From: Janibacter melonis | GTDB lineage: Bacteria > Actinomycetota > Actinomycetes > Actinomycetales > Dermatophilaceae | Direction: 5' to 3' | Assembly: GCF_020567375.1 (NCBI RefSeq) | Contig: NZ_JAJBZM010000004.1 | Span: 1-51,394, forward strand | DNA length: 51,394 nucleotides | In this document: positions 43,470-50,596 of the stretch, in pieces | How positions within the stretch are numbered: the first letter of the stretch is position 1 | How the letters are laid out: each line of letters starts with the position of its first letter | Notes under the pieces: model-generated | Seen by the model: the letters and a program-made list of their open reading frames with translations, nothing else | Databases searched by the model: none | What the model was told of the DNA's origin: nothing | Translations under genes and position numbers: made by a program

Positions 43470-43921
43470 TGAACATTGTGCAGAAGTCTTTCAATGACTT
43501 TATGAAAGACTTGGGATTTCAGAAAAAGGCCGGTTCGTGGTATCGATCAACCGCAGAATCCATAGTCGTTGTGGAGTTGCAGAAATCTCAGTATGGACAT
43601 CAATACTATGTCAACCTGGCAGCCTGGCTTCTGGCAATAGGCGATGCGACCTTTCCAAAAGAGAACGCGTGTCATATTAGGTTGCGCTTATCGATGCTCT
43701 TGTCGTCTGAGGAGCAGGACATGCTCTCGGACTTGCTTGATCTGGACGTGCAGATGTCAGAGGAGAGTCGGGCGGAAGGGCTTAGCAGGATCTTGGAGCT
43801 TCGGCTAGCGCCGGCGGTGGAATCCCTGTCAACCACCTCCGGTCTCAAGTCGCCGTCAGGCGCTCATCTAGTTTCGAGAGCGCTTGTGGATGGCGATGCC
43901 AGCGAGATCCTAGATTTGTAG
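43469..43921 (+). CDS. DUF4304-type immunity protein
   Basis: Encodes 150 aa from the GTG at 43469, which shares a base with the toxin stop. The pattern FNDFMKDLGFQKKAGSWYR, then VVVELQKSQYGHQYYVNLA, is typical of DUF4304 proteins, which occur as immunity proteins next to polymorphic toxins. The gene is clearly lower in GC than the plasmid average, like the toxin tip. The product should neutralise the nuclease in the cytoplasm of producing cells. Confidence 0.75.
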   Translation: MNIVQKSFNDFMKDLGFQKKAGSWYRSTAESIVVVELQKSQYGHQYYVNLAAWLLAIGDATFPKENACHIRLRLSMLLSSEEQDMLSDLLDLDVQMSEESRAEGLSRILELRLAPAVESLSTTSGLKSPSGAHLVSRALVDGDASEILDL

Positions 43922-44104
43922 GATTACCGTGACTATGGTCGTTGCCCGTAGAACGAGGCGTTCGCTTCGGGAATTGTCCTGCAAGTGATGAATATAGGTA
44001 CGCATTCTGACCCTTCGCTTTTCAGTCCGGCGCACTGTGATGGATTGGGTGCCTAATTGCGCATGGGTTCGGCCGTCCCATCTTGGTAATGAGAGGAAGC
44101 GATC

Positions 44105-44305
44105 ATGGCAGGTGTGGAGTACCAGCTCTGCAAAGGAACCTCAGATCAGCCGTACTGGTGGAGGGTTGTCTCCCTTGCAAATCGACAGGTCCTTGCAACG
44201 AGCGAAACCTATTACAACCGACAGGATGCGATTAGTGCAGCGCAGCTCGTTCGTGCGAGTAGTAAGGACGCTTCTTTCAAGGATTACACCGGCGACAAAA
44301 AGTGA
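44105..44305 (+). CDS. DUF1508 (YegP-like) protein
   Basis: Encodes 66 aa. The pattern WWRVVSLANRQVLATSETYY with downstream NRQDAISAAQLVR matches the short YegP/DUF1508 repeat, a small beta-alpha unit of unknown function. GAGAGGAAG precedes the ATG. It lies in the same low-GC patch as the immunity gene and may have arrived with the toxin cassette. Confidence 0.7.
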   Translation: MAGVEYQLCKGTSDQPYWWRVVSLANRQVLATSETYYNRQDAISAAQLVRASSKDASFKDYTGDKK

Positions 44306-44528
44306 GCGCAAGCAGGTCCCGCAGATGGTTGCCGGACGCCCTTTGATCGCGCCAGCGAGAGTCGAAAAGGACGGCCAAGCGGGCTACTACCTGACATAAC
44401 ATAGATTATCGGCATTATCGTAGAGTTTGTTATAGTCATACCGCGCCCAGCGAGCCCGATCCCTGGTGCTAGCCGGAGGCCCCCACGCCCGTCACCTCTT
44501 CTGCAGCGCCCTCGCTGTGAAGGGGGGG

Positions 44529-45992
44529 CTAGCCGGGGGTGCCGTGGCGGGCTGCGCCCCCGGTTGGTGAGGTCGAGGAGATCGCCTGGGGTACCTCGAT
44601 CCCCGGTGCGGCGAGGTGCTCGGCGGCCGCGAGGTCGGTTTCATTCGTCGCAGTGGTCTCGGCCGCGCCGGCTTCTTCGTCCTGGTGAGAGCGACCGGTG
44701 GGGAAGGTGAGGCGGTACTGGACGACCTGGCGGTCGCCCTGGACGACCTCGGCGGGGGTCATCAGGTTGACCTTGCACCGCGTGGGGCTATGAACGTCGG
44801 TGACAGCCGCGACCAGGAAGGCTGGATCTGTCCGCGCGCGGTGCCACTCCTTCTGCGTCAGGTTGTAGGCGAGCCGTCCGCTCTGGATGCCCTTGACCTC
44901 TAGGTGGATCACCCGCTCTTCCTTGCGCAGCTCGAGGTCGTAGCCCACCCCGTCCTTCTGACGGTCCGCAGTCATCGTCCACCCGCGGTCCTCGAAGTAC
45001 TTGATGCTGATCTCCACCGCTCGCTGCTCCGCGACACGGTCGCGCTTGCGCTGCTCAGGGTTGCGGCCCCCAGACGGCAGGGGCGGCCCTGGCGTCGAGG
45101 CGTCGGGGTCGGCGTAGGACGGCTCGAGTAGAGGAGCCACGCTCATGGTCTGCATCGCGGTCGGCGCCGGGACATCGTCGCCGGTGACGGCCTCCGGGAG
45201 CGGCTGGTGCTCGGCGATGTCGGCGATCTGGTCAGCGCCCACGTCCGCGCCGATACCGCCAGCGATCACGGGGTCGGGCGTGCGCCCGGTCCCCCGCGCG
45301 ACGACCTGCTGGTAGACGTCCCATGGGATCTCGGTGATGGCGTGCTGCGTGTTGCGACCCTCGATCTCGACCTCCTCCCGTGGCACGGGGTGGTCGAAGG
45401 CCCGGTAGTCGACGAGCTCGGCGGTCCACGGACCGCGGCCCCACCCGCCATGGAGGTACTCCACCCGGGCGGACCCGGTGTAGGACATCTGATGCTGGCT
45501 GTGGTTGCTCGTGTTGTAGAACAGCACGAGCGAGCCCGGGCCAGCGTCGGTCAGGGGCTTCCGCCCGGTGACGGTGTCGTCGTAGCGGTACTCGCGGTGC
45601 TTGTCCGTCTCCCACCGGGCGCCGACCTCGGCATCTGTGCTGTTCAAGAGGAAGCATCGCGGGATCCCGGTGAGCTCGGTGCGGACCCGCGACCACCACC
45701 GTGCCGAGACCGTGCTCCCACCGCCCGACTCGGCCTGCTCGCTGCTGTCCCACACCGGGTCGTAGGTCAGACCCAGCTGCTCACCCACCACCTGGGCCTT
45801 CCGGTACGCGCTCATCCGCGGCGGAGGCTCGCCGAGGTAGTGCTCGTACATCTCGTCCAGAGTCCGCACGACGACCGATGCCCCGCTGCTCATGGTCGGC
45901 GCAGCCAGGCCGACCCGCTCGGCCACCTCGCGGGCGAGCTTCTCCTTCCTCGGGCGCTCCACCTTGACGCCCCGGATGGGTTCTGGACTCAT
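44529..45992 (-). CDS. DUF3883 nuclease with possible EVE/PUA-like sensor domain
   Basis: Encodes 487 aa with GGGGGAG before the ATG. The C-terminal domain (about 320-440) has the Mrr-like DUF3883 core: RAVEISIKYFEDRGW, then GVGYDLEL with D352, then HLEVKG with E365 and K367, a complete PD-(D/E)XK set. Residues about 150-230 (PGSLVLFYNTSNHSQHQMSY, then GRGPWTAEL, then AITEIPWDVYQQVV) resemble PUA/EVE-type folds that can read modified bases. The combination suggests a modification-dependent restriction enzyme or related defence protein. The sensor domain assignment is tentative; the nuclease motif is clear. Confidence 0.65.
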   Translation of the reverse strand: MSPEPIRGVKVERPRKEKLAREVAERVGLAAPTMSSGASVVVRTLDEMYEHYLGEPPPRMSAYRKAQVVGEQLGLTYDPVWDSSEQAESGGGSTVSARWWSRVRTELTGIPRCFLLNSTDAEVGARWETDKHREYRYDDTVTGRKPLTDAGPGSLVLFYNTSNHSQHQMSYTGSARVEYLHGGWGRGPWTAELVDYRAFDHPVPREEVEIEGRNTQHAITEIPWDVYQQVVARGTGRTPDPVIAGGIGADVGADQIADIAEHQPLPEAVTGDDVPAPTAMQTMSVAPLLEPSYADPDASTPGPPLPSGGRNPEQRKRDRVAEQRAVEISIKYFEDRGWTMTADRQKDGVGYDLELRKEERVIHLEVKGIQSGRLAYNLTQKEWHRARTDPAFLVAAVTDVHSPTRCKVNLMTPAEVVQGDRQVVQYRLTFPTGRSHQDEEAGAAETTATNETDLAAAEHLAAPGIEVPQAISSTSPTGGAARHGTPG

Positions 45993-46062
45993 CGCTCCCC
46001 CGTTCTGCGCCTCCGCGCTCAGCTGTGCCTGCCGGTCCGCTCGTAAGGCAGTGTGAACATTC

Positions 46063-46107
46063 TAGCCAGAAGAAGGGCTATCGTCTGGCTATAAGTCAGG
46101 CTATAAT
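46063..46107 (+). promoter_or_regulatory. Promoter/operator of the Phd-like antitoxin gene
   Basis: TAGCCAGA (46063-46070) and TCTGGCTA (46084-46091) form an inverted repeat. GGCTAT repeats at 46076, 46087 and 46099, the last two being GGCTATAA direct repeats 12 bp apart. The final copy overlaps a perfect -10 (TATAAT, 46102-46107) that ends six bases before the ATG, implying a leaderless mRNA. Autoregulation by the antitoxin is the expected role. Confidence 0.75.
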
Positions 46108-46113
46108 GGGCCC

Positions 46114-46386
46114 ATGAAGTCAGTTGCTCTCAGCGAGGCGAAGGACCGGCTCTCCGCACTTGTCGACGAGGTGTCGAGGACTCACGAGATCGTCCAGGTC
46201 ACCAAGCACGGCCATCCTGCCGCGGTCATCATCTCGGCTGACGACCTCGAGTCGCTTCAGGAGACTCTCCACCTCCTTTCCACCCCCGGGGCGGTCGAAG
46301 AGCTCGCGCAGGCTCGAGAGGACTACGCCGCCGGGCACTCGGTCAGCGGCGCAGACCTGCGTCGCCGCTACGGTCTGGAAAAGTAA
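46114..46386 (+). CDS. Phd/YefM-family antitoxin
   Basis: Encodes 90 aa. The N-terminus (SVALSEAKDRLSALVDEV) and the KHGHPAAVIISADDLESL segment are the standard Phd/YefM signature: an N-terminal DNA-binding dimer and a toxin-binding tail. A perfect -10 box sits six bases before the ATG, so the mRNA is probably leaderless. The RelE-like toxin gene is not adjacent: another gene with its own promoter lies between them. The pairing with that toxin is therefore uncertain. Confidence 0.85.
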   Translation: MKSVALSEAKDRLSALVDEVSRTHEIVQVTKHGHPAAVIISADDLESLQETLHLLSTPGAVEELAQAREDYAAGHSVSGADLRRRYGLEK

Positions 46387-46395
46387 ATTCACATG

Positions 46396-46449
46396 AAAAA
46401 TAGGATTACCTATTTTTCCTTGACACGCACCTGAGCCTCCTGGTAAGAT
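46396..46449 (+). promoter_or_regulatory. AT-rich hairpin followed by a consensus promoter
   Basis: AAAAATAGG and CCTATTTTT (46396-46417) form a 9-bp stem with an ATTA loop, either a terminator for the phd gene or an operator. Immediately after are TTGACA (46420-46425), an 18-bp spacer and TAAGAT (46444-46449). The -10 ends six bases before the ATG at 46456, again implying a leaderless start. Confidence 0.75.
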
Positions 46450-46455
46450 GGAGGC

Positions 46456-46809
46456 ATGACAACGTTCGACGAAATTAAGCAGCAGGTGGCCTCCTCCGGT
46501 GGGGTCATGACCTTCGACGCGTGGGAGTTGCGCGAGGCCCAAGGGGCCGGGCGACTGACCGAGCGAATCAACTCGCTCATCCTCAAGTCGCTCGGCGACC
46601 ACGGGATGGGCGCGGTGCCCAACGAGGCAGCGCTCCTGCCCACCCACCAGTACGGCAGCGTGCGGGTCTACGACAAGGCGTCCGCCATCGGGCGCGTCAT
46701 CGAGGCTGCCCTCTCCCCCGGAGAGAAGCAGGACCGCTACCTCGTGGAGACCATCGACACGACAGCAGCGGACATCCTCGAGCAGATTCGAACGTTGGTC
46801 GCCGAATGA
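46456..46809 (+). CDS. Unknown protein inserted between Phd-like antitoxin and RelE toxin
   Basis: Encodes 117 aa from the ATG at 46456, with its own consensus promoter and a GGAGG too close to act normally. The protein is helical with MTFDAWELREAQGAGRL and VYDKASAIGRVIEAALSPGE; no domain is recognised. Its stop overlaps the RelE-like start (ATGA), so the two are translationally coupled. It could be the true antitoxin of the toxin, a chaperone for the Phd protein, or an unrelated passenger. Coupling favours a functional link. Confidence 0.6.
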   Translation: MTTFDEIKQQVASSGGVMTFDAWELREAQGAGRLTERINSLILKSLGDHGMGAVPNEAALLPTHQYGSVRVYDKASAIGRVIEAALSPGEKQDRYLVETIDTTAADILEQIRTLVAE

Positions 46810-47090
46810 GCAGCCCACCATGGGACGTCCAGTTCTCGCGCAGCGCTGAGCGCGCCCTGGGTCGCCTCCCGGAGAAGATCGCGGTGGCGGTGCTGGAGTT
46901 CGTCACCGGGACCCTCCCCATCAACCCGCACCGTCTGTCCAAGCCCCTGCACGAGCCCTTCGACGGCTGGCGGTCGGCCCGACGCGGCGACTACAGGGTC
47001 GTCTTCGAGATCAAGGACGACGACCACGTCCTTCATGTCGGACGGATCGAGCATCGTGCCGACGTCTACCGCGGCGGCCCGCTCTCCTGA
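46806..47090 (+). CDS. RelE/ParE-family toxin
   Basis: Encodes 94 aa. VQFSRSAERALGRLPEKI, then RLSKPLHEPFDGWRSARRG, then YRVVFEI and IEHRADVY, is a full RelE-superfamily pattern, with Arg residues and a terminal His/Tyr where mRNA-cleaving RelE toxins carry catalytic residues. It overlaps the upstream 117-aa gene. RelE toxins cut mRNA at the ribosome; whether this one acts so is inferred from family. Confidence 0.85.
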   Translation: MSSPPWDVQFSRSAERALGRLPEKIAVAVLEFVTGTLPINPHRLSKPLHEPFDGWRSARRGDYRVVFEIKDDDHVLHVGRIEHRADVYRGGPLS

Positions 47091-47208
47091 TCTTCGTCCT
47101 GAAGTGCACCCCCAAGCCCTGACCGGTCACGCCCCACGTGCCGGCAGGCAGCTGATCCCCCCCTCCGATGGGTGCCGGCGACCCGGCCGGGTTGGTCGTC
47201 CACCCGCT

Positions 47209-48015
47209 CTAGTTGTCGAGGCCCAAGGAGACGAACTCGTAGGTGTTGCGCGGCCGCATCCGTCGGCCAAACCCGCCGTCGTCGTCGGTCAGGGAGTCTG
47301 ACCGGTCGAGGATGTCCAGATCGACGAGATTTTGCAGCCCCTTCTTCCTGGTCGACTCCCCCAGCCCGTAGCGCTCCTTGAATGTCACCGCCGGGAAGGT
47401 CAGGGACTGCTTCCGGTTGGCCATGTCATAGGTCCGGATGGCGATCACCAGCATGGCCAGGCCCGCGCCGGTCAGCTCCTGGTCGAGCTTCCCCATGGTC
47501 CAGAGGCGCTCGGGTACCCGCAGGTAGCGATCACCCTCCTCGCCGGTCGGGGTCTGGTACGGCTGGCCCGGGCGTGCCTCGTTCATCAGTGTCACGGTCG
47601 GCACCTCGCCGGAGACCCTGGAGCGGCGGATGGAGACGAACCCGCGCGTCTCGAGCTCCGCCCACGTGGAGTTGATCGCTCGTGCGCCCGTGCCCTGCGG
47701 ATCTGGCAGCCCGATCAGTCGCGCCCAGAACGACGCCGGCCGTGTCGCCGAATGCCCTTCGCCGCCAGCGACCCACAGCAGGCTCAGCAGAAGCGCCAGC
47801 CGGGTCTTCCCGCCACGACCCCCGCCGCTGCCTGAACGGCTGCTCAGCAGCGTCGCCATCGGATGTCCTCCGGCGCCGTCGTCGAGAAAGCCCACCCGGA
47901 CCGGCGCGCCGAGACCACGCCGGGTCGGCCGGCCCTCATGGCGGCCCATGAGGAAGGTGACCTCCCGAGCTGCCTCTCGCTGGGCTGCCTTCAGGGTCGA
48001 TGCCGGCTGGACCAA
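47209..48015 (-). CDS. Winged-helix DNA-binding protein, possible second replication protein
   Basis: Encodes 268 aa. The TTG at 48015 is chosen because AAGGAG lies six bases upstream; upstream codons lack coding character. The middle has SATRPASFWARLIGLPDPQG followed by a recognition-helix-like AINSTWAELETRGFVSI, a winged-helix pattern. The second half has another wHTH-like region (AVTFKERYGLGESTRKK). The double winged-helix layout recalls plasmid Rep proteins, and an inverted repeat plus structured RNA lie upstream. A transcription regulator is the alternative. Confidence 0.55.
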   Translation of the reverse strand: MVQPASTLKAAQREAAREVTFLMGRHEGRPTRRGLGAPVRVGFLDDGAGGHPMATLLSSRSGSGGGRGGKTRLALLLSLLWVAGGEGHSATRPASFWARLIGLPDPQGTGARAINSTWAELETRGFVSIRRSRVSGEVPTVTLMNEARPGQPYQTPTGEEGDRYLRVPERLWTMGKLDQELTGAGLAMLVIAIRTYDMANRKQSLTFPAVTFKERYGLGESTRKKGLQNLVDLDILDRSDSLTDDDGGFGRRMRPRNTYEFVSLGLDN

Positions 48016-48068
48016 GTCACTCTCCTTCTCGCGAGCCCGCCGTGGGGTGCTAGCATGTACTCGATGAG

Positions 48069-48110
48069 ATGACAACAATCGGTTGCGCTAGCGTAGCGTA
48101 GCAGGTTGTC
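48069..48110. promoter_or_regulatory. Inverted repeat operator upstream of the winged-helix gene
   Basis: TGACAAC and GTTGTCA flank a 28-bp spacer with CTAGC/GTAGC repeats (48087-48101). It is about 55-95 bp upstream of the TTG start and just before the TTGACA promoter of the RNA (48116-48121), so one protein bound here could control both transcripts. Confidence 0.5.
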
Positions 48111-48149
48111 ACCGACTTGACATGACTCGCAGAGGGTGTATCGTTGATG

Positions 48150-48303
48150 TAGTCGACGGGGAGCCTCGTACAAGGCTTTCATCCTCCTCGCCTCGCGCAC
48201 GCGTACTTGCCAAGTACGTGGTGCTCACTTCCCGGGAAGTGGTAGAGATTCGAGTGAGGGCGTCGACCGCGGAGGGCTAGGTGTCTAGACACCTAGCCCT
48301 TTC
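48150..48303 (+). ncRNA. Putative structured RNA with intrinsic terminator
   Basis: TTGACA (48116-48121) and TATCGT (48138-48143) with a 16-bp spacer predict a start near 48150. The transcript would fold into at least three hairpins: AGCCT/AGGCT (near 48161-48175), CGTACTT-GCC-AAGTACG (about 48202-48218) and the palindrome CACTTCCCGGGAAGTG (about 48227-48242). It ends at a 28-nt palindromic terminator (48273-48300) followed by TTTC. No ORF of note is encoded. A copy-control antisense RNA, a TA-type RNA or a phage-defence RNA are all possible. The family is not recognised. Confidence 0.5.
48273..48302 (+). terminator. 28-nt perfect palindromic terminator
   Basis: Bases 48273-48300 form a perfect palindrome (arms AGGGCTAGGTGTCT and AGACACCTAGCCCT), followed by TT. 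Such a perfect stem next to T residues is a strong intrinsic terminator or a dyad protein site. Confidence 0.8.
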
Positions 48304-48314
48304 GCGTGCCTAAC

Positions 48315-48491
48315 TTACTCAGCCGCGCACCGGATCGCGGTGAGCTCGTCTTCGGCCTCGTCGATGGCGCTGGTGGCCGATGAGACGTGCGCGGCTATCG
48401 AGGCTGGGACGTAGCCGGTGGCTGCAGACTTCCGCTGCTGGGGTCGCCAATGTGAGCGGCGTGCTGGAGGCAAGGACCTGGTGCGGCGACA
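48315..48491 (-). pseudogene. C-terminal remnant of an unknown gene
   Basis: An open frame on the minus strand reads RKSAATGYVPASIAAHVSSA and continues through an acidic helix ending AIRCAAE before TAA at 48315-48317. It has good wobble GC bias and a sensible protein composition, but an in-frame TGA lies just upstream and there is no credible start codon. It looks like the surviving tail of a gene truncated by rearrangement. Confidence 0.3.
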
Positions 48492-48621
48492 TCAAGGACG
48501 CCACTTACACGCGCCACGACAGTGCCGCGCTGGGCGTAGGAGCCCACGTCAAGCACCGCCTGCCACTCGCTCACGAGCGAGCACAGCAGTTGTGACGGCA
48601 GCAGATGGGATTCCGGTACGT

Positions 48622-48648
48622 CAATAGTTCGCCCGAATAGTACTATTG
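48622..48648 (+). promoter_or_regulatory. abiE promoter/operator inverted repeat
   Basis: CAATAGT (48622-48628) and ACTATTG (48642-48648) form an inverted repeat, with an extra AATAGT at 48636-48641. TACTAT (48641-48646) is a likely -10 ending six bases before the ATG at 48653, implying a leaderless mRNA. AbiEi antitoxins are known to bind inverted repeats and repress their own promoter. Confidence 0.7.
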
Positions 48649-48652
48649 GCGT

Positions 48653-49663
48653 ATGAAGCGCGATGGCTGGTGGTCAGAGGTCCTCGACCTGGCCGAGGAG
48701 CAGGGTGGGATGTTCACCGCTGCCCAGGCCTGTGCTCTTGGCGCTAGCCGGCCCCAGCTCCACTCGCTCACCGAGTCCGGGACGATCGAACGAGCGCTGC
48801 ACGGGGTCTACCAGCTCGTCGGCACTCCGGTCGACCGGTGGGTTCCGCTGCGGGCTGCGTGGATGGCAGTGGACCCCAAGCGCAGCACCGCCGAGCGGCT
48901 CGCCGATCCCGACGGTCCCGGGGCCGTGGTCTCTTATCGAAGTGCGGCCCAGCTGCTGAATCTGGGCGACGTCGACGCCGACCTGATCGAGATGACCGTG
49001 CCCGTCCGGCGAGAGACCCGAAACCCGCAGGTGCGGCTGCGCCGTGCCCAGATCGAGCCACTGGACTGGTTCGTCCGCGAGGGGCTTCCCGTGACGACAC
49101 CTGCGGCCACGGTGGAGATGCTCGCGCATGACATGACGGACCCCGACCACCTCGGGGCCATTATTCGGGACAGCGTGCTGCGCTACGACGTAGACGTCGA
49201 CGAGATCGCCAGCCGGCTGGCCCCGAACGTTGCGCGGTATGGGTACCGGGACGCGGAGGCCATGCTTGAGCAGATGCTGACCACCGCCGGCGCCCCCGTT
49301 CCCTCGGTAGACCTCTCGGCGGTACTCGCCGGAGCAGACCTCGAAGGCCTGGCCGCCTCTTCCGAGCGGATGAGGAAGGTCCTGGAAGACCTCCAGCGCA
49401 ACGTCGCCGCCTCCTACAACCGTGAGGTTATGGCGAGGTACAGCCAGATCTTCAGCCAAGCAATTGAACAACTTCAACCGGTGATGGCCAGATCAGGGAT
49501 GCACGAACAGATGCTGAAGGCCCTGAAACCCGCCATGGACCAGTTCTACCACTCGCTTCCCCAGGTCCCAGGCATCGATGTAGAAGCCCGCGCCCGGGTC
49601 GCCGAAGCGGCCCAGGCCCTCGCTTACGTCTCCGGCAGCACGCCTCGAAAGACACCTACGTGA
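48653..49663 (+). CDS. abiEi: AbiEi-family type IV antitoxin
   Basis: Encodes 336 aa. The N-terminal winged-helix (about 1-60, with AAQACALGASRPQLHSLTES and GVYQLVG) and the following AbiEi domain (about 85-170, with SYRSAAQLLNLGDVDADLI and PVTTPAATVEMLAHD) match the family. AbiEi represses its own operon and, in this type IV system, counters the AbiEii nucleotidyltransferase without binding it. The C-terminal 150 residues are an additional helical extension. The stop overlaps the toxin start (GTGA). The operator lies just upstream. Confidence 0.85.
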   Translation: MKRDGWWSEVLDLAEEQGGMFTAAQACALGASRPQLHSLTESGTIERALHGVYQLVGTPVDRWVPLRAAWMAVDPKRSTAERLADPDGPGAVVSYRSAAQLLNLGDVDADLIEMTVPVRRETRNPQVRLRRAQIEPLDWFVREGLPVTTPAATVEMLAHDMTDPDHLGAIIRDSVLRYDVDVDEIASRLAPNVARYGYRDAEAMLEQMLTTAGAPVPSVDLSAVLAGADLEGLAASSERMRKVLEDLQRNVAASYNREVMARYSQIFSQAIEQLQPVMARSGMHEQMLKALKPAMDQFYHSLPQVPGIDVEARARVAEAAQALAYVSGSTPRKTPT

Positions 49664-50529
49664 GCCGACGAGAGGACCAGGGCTACCGCACGCCCGCCGC
49701 GTTCCGCCGCGCCCTCGACGACCGTCTGAAGAACCGCGCCAAGCTGGACCAGGTGCCCTTCGCCGAGCTCCGCCGCCGTTACCTGCTGCAGTGCTACCTC
49801 GCCCGGGTCTTCTCCCTCCCGGGAGAGAACTGGGTCCTCAAAGGAGGCAGTGGGCTCGCTGTACGACTGCCCGGAGCAAGGCACACCAAGGACATCGACC
49901 TGTGCCACCTCCACGACGCAGCAGAGGCCGATGCCTGCATTGCTCAGCTGCGCACGGCAGGGGAGCCAAGCCCACGCGACCCGTTCGTCTTCACGGTGGT
50001 CAGCCAAGCCCCCATGACGGGTCGAACCGGCGGCTACAGGCTAGGTGTGAGCTGCGCGCTGGGCGCTCAGCAGTACGAGTCCTTCACGATTGATCTCGCC
50101 CTGGACCTCGAGTTCGTCGGGACGATCGAGACGATCGAGCGTGCACTGCCCGTCGAGATCAGCGACGTCCAGCCGCCCCCACCGATGCGTCTCTACCCCC
50201 TGGTCGACCAGGTTTCCGACAAGGTCGCAGCCATGTATGAGCAGCACGCGGGAAACCCGTCGACCCGCTACCGAGACCTGGTCGACCTGGTCCTGATCGC
50301 ACAGTCAGGTGCAGCGCTAGATAGCGCCACGCTCGTCGCCGCTCTACGGCTTCAAGAGCATCGACGAGGCTTCATGCTTCCGGCGCAGCTGGTGTCGCCG
50401 GCACCTGCCTGGACCGCCGGCTACCGCGCGGAAGCGGGCCGAGCCAGAACGGCCATCGCAACGGATCTTGACGCCGGTCTTGCGATCGCCGGCGAGCTAG
50501 TCAACCCGGCCTTAGCCATGCTGCGCTAG
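49660..50529 (+). CDS. abiEii: AbiEii-family nucleotidyltransferase toxin
   Basis: Encodes 289 aa from the GTG at 49660, overlapping abiEi. The nucleotidyltransferase core has KGGSGLAVR (61-69) and HTKDIDL (75-81), giving the GG/S and D-x-D metal motifs of the DNA polymerase beta-like fold. A later block DQVSDKVAAMYE and RYRDLVDLVLIA is typical of AbiEii. The toxin modifies nucleic acid (tRNA in studied relatives) and stops growth of phage-infected cells. It is complete, with all key motifs. Confidence 0.9.
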   Translation: MSRREDQGYRTPAAFRRALDDRLKNRAKLDQVPFAELRRRYLLQCYLARVFSLPGENWVLKGGSGLAVRLPGARHTKDIDLCHLHDAAEADACIAQLRTAGEPSPRDPFVFTVVSQAPMTGRTGGYRLGVSCALGAQQYESFTIDLALDLEFVGTIETIERALPVEISDVQPPPPMRLYPLVDQVSDKVAAMYEQHAGNPSTRYRDLVDLVLIAQSGAALDSATLVAALRLQEHRRGFMLPAQLVSPAPAWTAGYRAEAGRARTAIATDLDAGLAIAGELVNPALAMLR

Positions 50530-50596
50530 GGCTTCTGAGGTCACTCGCCGCCCACGTTGCGATTGCGGTGTCCATCCAAGTGGCGCCCAATCGTCC

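Larger units (their letters stand above)
48016..48652. other. Gene-poor control region with repeats and structured RNA
   Basis: This 637-bp region contains an inverted repeat TGACAAC...GTTGTCA (48069-48075 and 48104-48110) and GTAGC direct repeats between its arms. It also holds a consensus-like promoter, the structured RNA (48150-48303), a minus-strand gene remnant (48315-48491) and the abiE operator. It may be a replication control region for the winged-helix protein. Confidence 0.45.

Noticed and set aside
48150-48303. tRNA or tmRNA gene
   Set aside because: The hairpins do not form a cloverleaf and no CCA or acceptor-stem pairing was seen.
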